Shown here piece by piece: positions 16,775 to 24,653 of a stretch of 47,798 nt of DNA. The DNA lies in assembly GCA_015487555.1 (NCBI GenBank), contig WFPK01000111.1:1-47798 (forward strand), in the 5' to 3' direction. The position numbers and the translations under genes were made by a program. This stretch comes from Phycisphaerales bacterium (GTDB taxonomy: Bacteria; Planctomycetota; Phycisphaerae; Phycisphaerales; UBA1924). How positions within the stretch are numbered: position 1 is the stretch's first letter; each line of letters opens with the position of its first letter. The notes beneath the pieces were generated by a model. That model was not told where the DNA came from. It made no database searches and saw nothing but the letters and a program-made list of their open reading frames with translations.

Positions 16775-16828
16775 GGGATTGATTCTCCGAAGCCGATCCG
16801 TCTGCTTTGGACGCGATCGGGGTGTGGG

Positions 16829-18622
16829 CTAGCTCTTTGCTTGTGCCGGTTTTTTCGATGAAGATGAAGAGGATGAGCGTGATGAGCTTTTTCGTGTCGG
16901 AGCAGCGGAGATCCGTGAGACCTCTTCGATGCTGGTGAGCCCCTCGACAGCCTTTCGCAGGGCGGCCTGCTGAACGGTGGGCAACGAGCGCTTACGCATC
17001 ATGGTCTGAAGCCCGTTCCAATCTTGGGCAGCGATCATCTTGCGTTCATCATCCTCGATCGGGAAAACCCCGAAACACCCGGTTTGTCCGATGTACCCCA
17101 CGCCGTTGCAGACAGGGCAGACCTCGGGTTTGTTGCGGATAAGCACCTGCCCGCCCTTCTTGTTGAGCTGCTTGACCTTGTCGGTGGGCAGGCGGAGCTT
17201 CTTGAGCATCTCAGGGGTGGGCTGATATGCAACTTTGCAGTTGCTACAAAGCATGCGGATGAGTTTTTCGCCCACAACCCCCTTGAGTCCCTCAGCTGCG
17301 AGTTTGGGATCGCCAACCGCCCGGACATAGAGCTGAATCGCAGCGATGGCGCTCTCGGCTTTGAGCGAGAGATATATCCGCGTCCGGTCATGGTCAGATT
17401 TGGCAATGTTTTTACCGGTGTCTGTATCGGGAAGATCGCAAACGCCAACGACATCAGGGTCTCTGCGGAGTGTCGAGCGGACGAGGGTTGCAAAGTCCGC
17501 ATCTTCGCTGTCGGCTTCAAACTTGATCTGCTTGACGCCTTCGATCTCATCTTCGATCTCGTACTCGATCGTCTGGATATTGGAGGTGTACGCGTCGTGC
17601 AACTGCAGCATGGAGTACATCGTGGTTGTACGCCCATTGTCGCTCGGGGCGCCCAGAAGCACCACGCCGGTGTTCTCTTGGGCCCAGGATTTGAGTTCGC
17701 TGAGCTGACTCTCAAAGAGTCCAAGGTCTTCGGGGCTTCTTCGGACAGCCTCTTGAGGATTGAAGATGATCGAGAGCACCATGCCGTTCTTTGATCCGCT
17801 CGATATGAGCTTGAGTGTCACGGTCGTCATCTTTTCACTTGAAATCGAGACGATTCCCGAGAGCTTGCGTCTGCGGTCTTCAATATCAAGCCCGGCACAT
17901 TTTTTCCAGAAGTCAATGATCTGCACCGCATCGGCCTTGGCCAGTGGCTCGCCTGCCTGGCGCACGCCATCGACAAGCATCGAGGCGGCGTAGGTGCTCT
18001 CATTGGCGGGGATGATGTCAATCTGCGAGGCGTGGGCATCGTATCCGTTGATGACGACCTCCTCAGCTGCGACACGCACTGCATAGGCGTTGGCCTCCTT
18101 GTCGGGAGGCATGATTTTCATCTTGTTGGCACCGACGATGTTGAGTTCCGAAGTGCCCATCTTCTTGGCTTCGCGCTTTTCATCGCGGCGTTTGGACATC
18201 TCCGAAAAATCCATCGTGAGTTTGGAGGCTTCGGGGATGCGCTCGTCCTTGTTGGCAACCATGACAAAGAGACCAATGTCGATCGCCAAGATCGCAACGA
18301 GCCCAAAGAAACCCGCTGCGATCCCCGCAGCCCCGTTGAGAGGAAGGGCGATGATGTACGCCAAGGCGATGAGTCCGAAGATCATGTGGATCGCGTTCCA
18401 CTTTTCCTGACCCAAGAAGAATCGCTGGGCATGCTTGTCGAGGATCGCCGAGAGCATCCACGCCCACCCAAGAAACGGTATGAGGAGCAGCAAAGGCTTC
18501 CACCAGGAGACAAGCATAAAAGTCTGGGCTTCGCCAAGAGTCAGCGTAGAACCAAAGGTCAAGAACCCGGGGGGCAAGAGCCCGGCCGGTTCTGCGTATG
18601 AAATGAGTATGGAATCGAGCAC
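16829..18622 (-). CDS. Membrane-anchored PilB/GspE-like protein with degenerate ATPase site
   Basis: This 597-residue protein has three N-terminal membrane helices (about 41-60, 77-98, 100-123) and then a GspE/PilB-like region. The Walker A position reads GAPSDNGRTTT (324-334), with Arg331 where the family has the catalytic Lys. The Walker B position reads DPDVVGVCDLPD (388-399), without the GEIRD Glu. The His box (normally STLHT) is LSLKAES. The zinc-type cysteines CSNC (459, 462) and CPVC (502, 505) are kept, as is GEKLIRMLC. The Ser/Lys-rich tail is low complexity. It is therefore probably a non-hydrolysing relative, perhaps a membrane adaptor for a pilus or secretion motor. The start is GTG, with GGAGAGG 8 nt before it. 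pilT lies upstream on the same strand. Confidence 0.72.
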   Translation of the reverse strand: MLDSILISYAEPAGLLPPGFLTFGSTLTLGEAQTFMLVSWWKPLLLLIPFLGWAWMLSAILDKHAQRFFLGQEKWNAIHMIFGLIALAYIIALPLNGAAGIAAGFFGLVAILAIDIGLFVMVANKDERIPEASKLTMDFSEMSKRRDEKREAKKMGTSELNIVGANKMKIMPPDKEANAYAVRVAAEEVVINGYDAHASQIDIIPANESTYAASMLVDGVRQAGEPLAKADAVQIIDFWKKCAGLDIEDRRRKLSGIVSISSEKMTTVTLKLISSGSKNGMVLSIIFNPQEAVRRSPEDLGLFESQLSELKSWAQENTGVVLLGAPSDNGRTTTMYSMLQLHDAYTSNIQTIEYEIEDEIEGVKQIKFEADSEDADFATLVRSTLRRDPDVVGVCDLPDTDTGKNIAKSDHDRTRIYLSLKAESAIAAIQLYVRAVGDPKLAAEGLKGVVGEKLIRMLCSNCKVAYQPTPEMLKKLRLPTDKVKQLNKKGGQVLIRNKPEVCPVCNGVGYIGQTGCFGVFPIEDDERKMIAAQDWNGLQTMMRKRSLPTVQQAALRKAVEGLTSIEEVSRISAAPTRKSSSRSSSSSSSKKPAQAKS

Positions 18623-18723
18623 CGTCGTATCCTCTCCAAAGTCGTTCTAACCCACGATCAAACAGGCCTGCCGTGGGGATATGGAAAGCACCGAGCGATG
18701 CTGTTCCTGATTTCGTATCATCC

Positions 18724-18729
18724 ATTATA
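18724..18729 (-). promoter_or_regulatory. Perfect TATAAT -10 box for the PilB-like gene
   Basis: TATAAT on the minus strand lies about 100 bp before the GTG start of the PilB-like gene. No clear -35 box is visible at 16-18 bp; that stretch is G-rich. It suggests the gene has its own promoter in addition to any read-through from pilT. Confidence 0.45.
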
Positions 18730-18774
18730 GAGGCGCTTGCCCCCCGGCACCATCGCCAGCCCCCCCGAACCCGT

Positions 18775-18810
18775 CATTGAGCCGATCATTGAGCCGATCA
18801 TTGGGTCAAT
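18775..18810 (-). repeat. Tandem repeat CATTGAGCCGAT
   Basis: Two exact 12-bp copies (18775-18786, 18787-18798) and a diverged third follow the pilT gene on its downstream side. No function is apparent. Confidence 0.85.
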
Positions 18811-18872
18811 ATCAGCATCCGACACCAGATACGGTTCGGATCGTGAACGGGTCGGGTCAGGCGCGAAGAATA

Positions 18873-20030
18873 TCAGGTAAACTTCTTGAGTTTCATCTGG
18901 AGCTCATCGGTATTGGGCGAAGCCTCGATGGCTGTCCGCATGTGGATGTATTCTTCTTCGACGAGCTTCACGAGCGAGTCGTTGAAGTCGATCATCCCGA
19001 TCTGCCGAGCTTCGATGGAGTTGAGCACTTCTCGCAGGTCACCTTCGCGTTCTTCGAGGATGTATTTTTTGACCACGCCGTTGTTGATGAGGATTTCGAG
19101 GGCGGGGATGCGGAAAATATTCTCGTGCAGCGTGGGCAGGAGCTTCTGGTACACAAAGGCCCGCATCTGGAAGGCCAGGATTTTGCGGACCTGATCGACC
19201 TCCTCTTGCGGGAAAAGCCCATAGACACGCGAGAAGGTCTGGGTCGTGCTCGATGCGTGGATCGTCCCGAACACCAAGTGCCCCGTTTCGGCAGCATGGA
19301 GCGCCGCTTCGAAGGTCTCCTGGTCACGCATCTCGCCGATGAGCACAACATCGGGGTTCTCGCGGACCAGTGCGCGGAGCCCGGTCTTGAAGTCCAAACA
19401 ATCGAGCCCGATCTCGCGCTGGTTGATCGTGGCTTTGCGGTCTTCGAAGATGTATTCGATGGGGTCTTCGAGGGTGAGGATGTGGACACTTTTGCGCGCG
19501 TTGATGTAGTCGATCATCGAGGCGATGGTGGTGGACTTGCCCGAGCCCGTCACGCCACAGAGCAGCACAATGCCCTGAGGCTGCATCGCCACATCGGACA
19601 TAATCTCCGGGAGATGTAATCCCTCAAAAGGGAGGATATCAGAGGTGATGTTTCGGGCAGCGACCGAGAGGGTGCCCCTCGCCTGGAAGAGATTCACACG
19701 GAACCGATGCTTGGCGTCATAGTTGTAGGCAAAGTCAACCGACCCAAACTTATGCAGGTCGTTCATCTGCGTACTGGTGAGGATTTCTTTGGCGATCTTG
19801 TAGAACTCCTCTGCCGAGACGGGTTCGACATCCATCGCTTTGAGCGTGCCTCGCATACGAATTTTGGGTTTCTGGTTGGACTTCATAATCAAGTCCGAAG
19901 CACCAAACTTGATGGTCGCCTTGAGGAAATCGCCCCAGCGTGTTGCATGGGGGTCTTTTTTGGCAACCGTTGGGTCAAGATCGACATGCCCTGCTGTTGC
20001 AGAAGAAGAGGGGGGTTCGGTCACACTCAT
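18873..20030 (-). CDS. pilT: Type IV pilus retraction ATPase PilT-like
   Basis: PilT-type hexameric ATPases power pilus disassembly and twitching. Walker A is GVTGSGKST (159-167), the Asp box LEDPIEY starts near 187, Walker B is VVLIGEMRD (228-236), and the His box is GTIHASSTTQT (255-265). All key residues are intact, in contrast to the next gene. At 385 residues it is slightly longer than usual because of an N-terminal Ser/Thr-rich stretch. I start at 20030, where AAAGGA precedes the ATG; the frame continues to 20225 but that part is not PilT-like. No pilin or PilC gene is in the window. PilU-like function is an alternative. Confidence 0.92.
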   Translation of the reverse strand: MSVTEPPSSSATAGHVDLDPTVAKKDPHATRWGDFLKATIKFGASDLIMKSNQKPKIRMRGTLKAMDVEPVSAEEFYKIAKEILTSTQMNDLHKFGSVDFAYNYDAKHRFRVNLFQARGTLSVAARNITSDILPFEGLHLPEIMSDVAMQPQGIVLLCGVTGSGKSTTIASMIDYINARKSVHILTLEDPIEYIFEDRKATINQREIGLDCLDFKTGLRALVRENPDVVLIGEMRDQETFEAALHAAETGHLVFGTIHASSTTQTFSRVYGLFPQEEVDQVRKILAFQMRAFVYQKLLPTLHENIFRIPALEILINNGVVKKYILEEREGDLREVLNSIEARQIGMIDFNDSLVKLVEEEYIHMRTAIEASPNTDELQMKLKKFT

Positions 20031-20046
20031 TATTGGTTCGTCCTTT

Positions 20047-20091
20047 GATTTCGCACTGATTGATTTCGCACGGATTGATTTCGTATTGATT
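20047..20091 (-). repeat. Three 15-bp tandem repeats before pilT
   Basis: GATTTCGCACTGATT, GATTTCGCACGGATT and GATTTCGTATTGATT follow each other directly, beginning 17 bp upstream of the pilT start. They lie in the probable 5' untranslated leader. Confidence 0.9.
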
Positions 20092-20481
20092 GGGTCTGCG
20101 TGTCTCTGTGTCCACTGGGTTTGCCCACCGATGCCGGGGCAGGCCGTGTGCGGGTCCCATTCTAGACGCGCCGAGGCGTGTTTCGAGGCGGGGAGAGGAT
20201 TCTCAAGGCGGGCTCGGCCCAACATCGAACAATGTCAGTCCACAAGAGCATCCTCACTGAACGAACTCGCTGGACCAGAGAAATGAAAAAACGATCCCAG
20301 AGCGGGATGGCAGCATTCCCTGTTCGATCCGGCCATGCGCCCGGTTCCCTCAGCCAACCCGAAAAGGAGTGAAAGTATTCCAAAAAGATGGCTCGAAGAC
20401 CCGATGCGATTCCCAGCATGGGCAGGGGAGCCCCATCAACACGCCCTCTTTTTGCCCTCTTGCCTTCCTCGATTTTTCATA
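20092..20481. other. Gene-free region between pilT and the sigma factor gene
   Basis: No supported gene is present. The only site noted is TAGAAT on the minus strand (20159-20164), a possible -10 box for pilT about 130 bp before its start, without a clear -35. Short open frames on both strands have no protein-like character. Confidence 0.4.
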
Positions 20482-20512
20482 AAAAAAGCGGGCCTACTCG
20501 TGTAGACCCGCC
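20482..20512 (-). terminator. Terminator of the sigma factor gene
   Basis: On the minus strand GCGGGTCTAC pairs with GTAGGCCCGC (one G-U) around a 4-nt loop and runs into seven T. It lies 60 bp after the stop at 20572. Confidence 0.93.
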
Positions 20513-20571
20513 CGTGTAGCTCCGTTCGTGTAGACCCGTCAGAGCGGGATGCGATGGTCGTCGCTTGGCGA

Positions 20572-21624
20572 TTATTTCGCCCCGACCGCTTCGGGCTCTT
20601 CGACCGTGCCTAGGAAGTTGGCTTCGAGCTCGACGCGGATCTTCTCCATCGCCTTGTTCTGGATCTGTCGGACGCGTTCTTTGGTCACGCCGATGATCTG
20701 CCCGACTTGTTCGAGGGTCATGGGTTTCTCCATGCCTCCGGTTTCGAGCCCGAATCGGTGCTCGAGCACGGTGCGCTCGACGCCAGTAAGATCCGCCCGG
20801 TTGGCGACAACGATCTCACGGACTTCGCTTGCGGTATCCTTCTCGAAGTCGGCCCGTTTGGTTTCGAGGAAGTTGGACTTCTCGAGTTTGGGGTCGAAAT
20901 CGGTCGGGAATCGTTGACGATACTTCGAGAGCTTCATGCCCTGGCGGGAGAAGGCTTTGAGGATCGCCCGGCAGGCATAGGTCGAGAACTTGAACCCACG
21001 CCCAGCATCGAACTTATCGACTGCGCGAAGCAGGGCCATGTTGCCCTCGGAGACGAGATCGGCAAAGTCCACCTCGCTCATCCGAGTCCGCTTGGCCATC
21101 GCAAGGACCAACGCCAGGTTGGTCTCGGCGATCTGCTCGCGGATGCGCTCGGACTTGCGGTACCAGTGCAAAAGCTGGTCGGCCTGCTCGGCGGTCGGCT
21201 TCTTGCCCGGGCGGGCCCAGACTTCCATCTGAAGCTTATACACCCGGTAGCGCGAGTAGTTGAACTGGTGGAACAGCACCCGCTCCTGGGCACCGGTCAA
21301 AATCACCTGCTGCGATGATTTCACCGTCCGCGTCCGCGCGATCGACGAGATGTCGTCCATCACCGGGTGGTACCAGATCGTATCGGGCAGGGGGATATCA
21401 GGAGCATCTTCGTAGATGCTCTGCTCGGCGTCTTCCTCGTAGAAGACCTCGGAGTCGATGAAGTCCTGCTCCTTGAGAAGAATCTGGTTGAGCAAACGCT
21501 CGTCCTCGTGCGAGAGCTGACGCGCAGTCTTACCCGCGCGGGTCGATGTGCGCGACACCCCCACGCGATGCTTGCGACGCATCTGCTCGAGTGGACTTGG
21601 GTTGTTGCTGGTTGCTTGCATCAT
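20572..21624 (-). CDS. RNA polymerase sigma-70 family factor
   Basis: The 350-residue protein directs RNA polymerase to promoters. Region 2 is at about 165-230 (ETNLALVLAMAKRT, DLVSEGNMALLRAVDKFD, FKFSTYACRAILKAFSR). Region 4 is at 279-331, with an HTH LEQVGQIIGVTKERVRQIQ. The usual YATWWIRQAI core is YACRAILKAFSR: both Trp residues used in promoter melting by primary sigma factors are absent, and region 3 is short. It is thus likely an alternative factor of a planctomycete-type group, not the housekeeping one. I start at 21624 because TTGGAG precedes this ATG. The longer frame to 21771 has no protein-like character. The long N-terminus is acidic. Confidence 0.85.
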   Translation of the reverse strand: MMQATSNNPSPLEQMRRKHRVGVSRTSTRAGKTARQLSHEDERLLNQILLKEQDFIDSEVFYEEDAEQSIYEDAPDIPLPDTIWYHPVMDDISSIARTRTVKSSQQVILTGAQERVLFHQFNYSRYRVYKLQMEVWARPGKKPTAEQADQLLHWYRKSERIREQIAETNLALVLAMAKRTRMSEVDFADLVSEGNMALLRAVDKFDAGRGFKFSTYACRAILKAFSRQGMKLSKYRQRFPTDFDPKLEKSNFLETKRADFEKDTASEVREIVVANRADLTGVERTVLEHRFGLETGGMEKPMTLEQVGQIIGVTKERVRQIQNKAMEKIRVELEANFLGTVEEPEAVGAK

Positions 21625-22445
21625 GCTGTCTCCAACCGCCACGATCCTGCAGCGATTTATTTGTGTTTTCCAACACACCGTTTCGCCCAAAGGCGCGCCA
21701 ATGTGTGCGTATTCTGTTCGGAATGCCCAAGGCGAGCATTCAACCGTCAACAACTTGCCCCGACTCACCACATTGAACAGTGAACGATCAATGAGCGAAT
21801 CAACCGAGTTGCGTCTCTCGACTCACGACTTTTTTCTGATCCGCATATCAAACTGCTGGCAGATCAGCCCTGAGTCAATCCCACTTCCTACCTGTGATGA
21901 CCACGCACATCCAGTGTGCATGGGTACGACGGCTGCCTGATTCGCCCGATGTTGCTTTGGCCAGGCCTCGATAGGATGCGGATGATCTGGTTCATCGCCG
22001 AACCATTTGGGGTCATCTCAGTCATCACGAAGCGTCCTGGTCCATGTATGGGCCTCAAGCGTGTTGTGCGGGTCTTCCCGCCTGACGAGTGCATTCCATG
22101 TGCGTTGAACGCTTTATCAACCTGTCAGCACTCGCTCTTTAGGTACGAGAGCCGATGGTAAAAGTTTCGATTCAAATCCGTGAAATGCACAAATTCTTTG
22201 ATTGTCAGCCGACAATTTGCATCACCGACTATGCGACCTGCGCGATATCTAGGGCTTTTTCACTATTTCCGACGCGATCTCTTCAGAAATCACACCAAAG
22301 CAAGCGAACCAGCCGTCGTGACCGCACCGATCACCGCGACACATCCTTGGTCAGGTTCAGATTGAACTCGAAAAGAGAACTCAATCCGATGCGGGCGTCG
22401 TCCTTGGCGACCGCGGGAAACCGGGGAGATTGACGATCAGTTGAC
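21625..22445. other. Gene-free stretch upstream of the sigma factor gene
   Basis: About 800 bp with no supported gene; short frames up to about 130 codons lack protein-like composition. The stretch looks more AT-rich than the neighbouring genes. I see only small hairpins: GTGTT/AACAC with loop GGAA near 21666-21680 on the minus strand in the sigma leader, and ATTGTC/GACAAT at 22201-22216. It may be the long leader of the sigma gene if transcription begins at the promoter at 22534-22562. Confidence 0.35.
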
Positions 22446-22529
22446 GCCCGATAAAACCGTGCCTACTGTCGATCACCGGGCATTCCCAGGCTTGACTCGG
22501 TCGCGCCTTCGGTTTGCCTTTATCCGGGC
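22446..22529 (-). ncRNA. Candidate structured RNA with its own promoter
   Basis: From the predicted minus-strand start, GCCCGGATAAA (22529-22519) can pair with TTTATCGGGC (22455-22446), closing an 84-nt domain with one bulged G. Inside, ACCG pairs with CGGT and GCCT with AGGC, nested around a GGG-AATG-CCC hairpin. The sequence contains GGCAAACC, a word also found in the cyclic-di-GMP-I riboswitch, but the rest does not fit that consensus well. It is either a leader element for the sigma gene or an independent small RNA. This is inferred from folding by eye. Confidence 0.4.
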
Positions 22530-22533
22530 CGCC

Positions 22534-22562
22534 AGTATACACAATCCAGATGCAAGTAGCAA
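22534..22562 (-). promoter_or_regulatory. Sigma-70 promoter TTGCTA-17-TATACT (minus strand)
   Basis: On the minus strand TTGCTA (22562-22557), a 17-bp spacer, and TATACT (22539-22534). Five of six bases match consensus in the -10 box and four of six in the -35 box. Transcription would begin near 22528, exactly at the 5' arm of the candidate RNA stem. Confidence 0.6.
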
Positions 22563-22678
22563 CCAACAACCCTCATTTCATACCCAAACCTGACGAGTTT
22601 ATGAAAAAATAGGGCTTTGTGTCTACATCATGCGGCATTGCACACATTTCATCCACAATTTTGGCCACTCAACCACAC

Positions 22679-22698
22679 CCCGAATAGGGTGATTCGGG
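22679..22698 (+). promoter_or_regulatory. Hairpin in the sod leader
   Basis: CCCGAAT pairs with ATTCGGG around AGGGTG, ending 32 nt before the sod ATG. It may affect mRNA stability; there is no T run. Confidence 0.35.
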
Positions 22699-22730
22699 TC
22701 CGAGCCCCACAACGCAGAAAGTCCAGGACC

Positions 22731-23351
22731 ATGACTTATCAACTCCCAGAGCTCCCATACGCATACGATGCACTCGAGCCTTACTTCGATGCCCGGACGA
22801 TGGAAATCCATCATTCCAAGCACCACGCCGCCTACATCGCCAAGGCCAACGCCGCCCTGGCAGGGACACAGTGGGAGGGTAAATGCCCATGCGAGGTCCT
22901 CTCGAATCTCAAGGAACTCCCGGAAGATATCCAAAAAGCAGTCCAGAACAACCTCGGCGGGCATGCCAACCACACGCTCTTCTGGAAGCTTCTCGCCCCG
23001 GCGGGCAAAGGCGGCGGCGGCGAGCCTACCGGCGAACTCCGCGAGGCGATCGACAACTCGTTTGGTTCATTCGATGGGTTCAAAGAGCAGTTTTCCGAGC
23101 AGGCAGCAACCCGGTTCGGATCGGGCTGGGCATGGTGCGGGTTTGATGCGCCGGGCAAGCTTCATGTTGGTTCGACCGCCAATCAGGATTCGCCGTTCTT
23201 GTTTGGGCACAAGCCGATCTTGGGGCTCGATGTCTGGGAGCACGCGTACTACCTCAACTACCAAAATCGGCGTCCCGATTACATCAACGCCTTCTGGAAC
23301 ATCGTGAACTGGGACGCGGTGGCGGGTATGTACGCCAAGTGGAAGGGCTAA
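22731..23351 (+). CDS. sodA: Superoxide dismutase (Fe/Mn family, probably Mn)
   Basis: SOD converts superoxide to oxygen and peroxide in the cytosol. The 206 residues include [10 protein letters not shown] at the start, metal ligands His in EIHHSKHH and [10 protein letters not shown], and Asp and His in [20 protein letters not shown]. The segment STANQDSP carries a Gln at the place typical of Mn enzymes, so Mn is more likely than Fe. I start at 22731 (AGGA upstream); the longer frame adds 38 non-homologous residues. A terminator follows at 23387. It stands alone, in keeping with a stress-response monocistron. Confidence 0.95.
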   Translation: MTYQLPELPYAYDALEPYFDARTMEIHHSKHHAAYIAKANAALAGTQWEGKCPCEVLSNLKELPEDIQKAVQNNLGGHANHTLFWKLLAPAGKGGGGEPTGELREAIDNSFGSFDGFKEQFSEQAATRFGSGWAWCGFDAPGKLHVGSTANQDSPFLFGHKPILGLDVWEHAYYLNYQNRRPDYINAFWNIVNWDAVAGMYAKWKG

Positions 23352-23386
23352 GCGAACAATTGGATTCTCTCGAGATGTCGATCAAG

Positions 23387-23413
23387 CCCGCAGCTGATGG
23401 TTGCGGGTTTTTT
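23387..23413 (+). terminator. Terminator of sod
   Basis: CCCGCA (23387-23392) pairs with TGCGGG (23402-23407) and is followed by six T. Confidence 0.82.
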
Positions 23414-23430
23414 GTGCCGTATGATCTGAT

Positions 23431-24033
23431 GTGAAGAAGAAAAATGTCTATCTGACCATCTGGTTGTCGCTTCCGATTGTGATTGTGAGTTCGCTGATCG
23501 CGTGGATTTTCTATTCACTCGACAAGGATCGCCTGATGGCCGACGCGGTGCCGATCGGCGCGGGGGCGGGCGATACCGGCAATGCCAATGCCCTGGGTCA
23601 ATGGCTCGCCGGGCGCGATCCCGATGAAGTGGCGGCTGCCCTCGAAGCTCGGCGCAACGGGCATGCGATCAATCCGAGCGATTGGCCCGGCGGGGTGAGG
23701 GTCAAAATCCCAACATCAGCCTTTGGCGAAGATGCCCAATCGACGATGCTGGTCTTCGTGGACGACCAATCGCTCGAAGTGCTCGCACAAGACATGGTCA
23801 GCGATGATGCAGGCTTTGTGACCCTTGAGCTCTCGCACGCCGATGCCCAGGGTTTTTTCTTCTATGCGACGACGAGCGAGCCGATGCTTCTCGGAAGCAA
23901 GATCGTCGATGCCGACGGGCGGGCGCTGAGGCCCATCGAGTTTGAGCCTCAGATTCCCGATCCAAGTTTGCAAGTCTCGGATCCGATGACGGTCGAGGTG
24001 CGGATCGACTCGGTGTATGAGGGATCGCCTTGA
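23431..24033 (+). CDS. Single-pass membrane protein of unknown function
   Basis: I do not recognise this 200-residue protein. It has one N-terminal membrane helix (about residues 7-28) after a short basic KKK stretch, so the rest most likely faces the periplasm. The soluble part is acidic and contains LVFVDDQSLEVLAQ and VTLELSHADAQ, suggestive of beta strands, with no catalytic motif. The start is GTG at 23431 with a weak ribosome site. Its stop overlaps the TTG start of the next gene, so the two are probably made together. The function is unknown. Confidence 0.6.
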   Translation: MKKKNVYLTIWLSLPIVIVSSLIAWIFYSLDKDRLMADAVPIGAGAGDTGNANALGQWLAGRDPDEVAAALEARRNGHAINPSDWPGGVRVKIPTSAFGEDAQSTMLVFVDDQSLEVLAQDMVSDDAGFVTLELSHADAQGFFFYATTSEPMLLGSKIVDADGRALRPIEFEPQIPDPSLQVSDPMTVEVRIDSVYEGSP

Positions 24034-24557
24034 GAATTTTGACCCGAAAAATCTGGCGTGCGTTCCCAGAACTTGACAAGTACGAGGATGATGTTTGCCG
24101 CAGGTATATCCGTCATGCGCAGCGTGCAAGGAATATCGGCGTTGGCAGTGCTCAAGTGGTCATTGCCATGTTGGTTGGATTGGTGGTGTGGGCGGGGTTG
24201 ATGTTCAACTATGACGCGATTTCGTTCTATCTTGAGGCGCGGTATGACATCGAAATCTTTGATATGGTCGATGGTATCGTGTCTGATTTGTTCATCGCCT
24301 TGAGAATCACGGGATACATTTGGTTTCCAGTGCTCTGTATGCTCATCGCACGCGATCGTTGGCTCAACCGGTGCATCCGAAAACAACTCTCAGGCATCAA
24401 GTGCGGGGCGTGTGGGTATTCGCTCATTGGGCTTGCGCTGATCGAAGATGCGCCCGACCCGGCCGTCACCTGCCCCGAGTGCGGGCATCGTGTTGTGCTC
24501 AGCGAGATGGGGATCACCCAAGCCGACATCGACCCAACGACGCTCGCCAAAGACTGA
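24030..24557 (+). CDS. Two-TM membrane protein with C-terminal zinc ribbon
   Basis: The 175-residue protein has two membrane helices (about 39-61 and 88-107). A basic linker then leads to a zinc ribbon CGACGYSL...CPECGHRVV with four Cys (two CxxC), probably in the cytosol. The start is TTG at 24030, overlapping the previous stop. Together with its neighbour it forms a two-gene unit of unknown role. Zinc ribbons of this type occur at the ends of many planctomycete membrane proteins; I cannot name the family. An inverted repeat lies just after the stop. Confidence 0.6.
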   Translation: MRILTRKIWRAFPELDKYEDDVCRRYIRHAQRARNIGVGSAQVVIAMLVGLVVWAGLMFNYDAISFYLEARYDIEIFDMVDGIVSDLFIALRITGYIWFPVLCMLIARDRWLNRCIRKQLSGIKCGACGYSLIGLALIEDAPDPAVTCPECGHRVVLSEMGITQADIDPTTLAKD

Positions 24558-24561
24558 ATCC

Positions 24562-24643
24562 AACGAGCCGCGACCGTGAGGGAGCGGTCTTTGGATGTGT
24601 GTTGATTCGAGAGAAGACCGCTCCCTCACGGTCGCGGCTCGTT
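24562..24643. repeat. Dispersed inverted repeat, copy 2
   Basis: Perfect 30-bp arms at 24562-24591 and 24614-24643, with a 22-nt loop. It fills the gap between two convergent genes (stop at 24557, stop at 24654), where a hairpin could act on both transcripts. The arms match copy 1 base for base over their shared 29 bp. Confidence 0.95.
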
Positions 24644-24653
24644 CAAGGTTTTG

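Noticed and set aside
22155..22433. 92-codon frame before sod
   Set aside because: No ribosome site, unusual composition, and no recognisable motif; I treat the region as non-coding.
22446..22529. Cyclic-di-GMP-I riboswitch
   Set aside because: GGCAAACC is present, but the GCAAAGCC and GGUAGCC parts are not matched well and the stems differ, so I only list it as an unassigned structured RNA.
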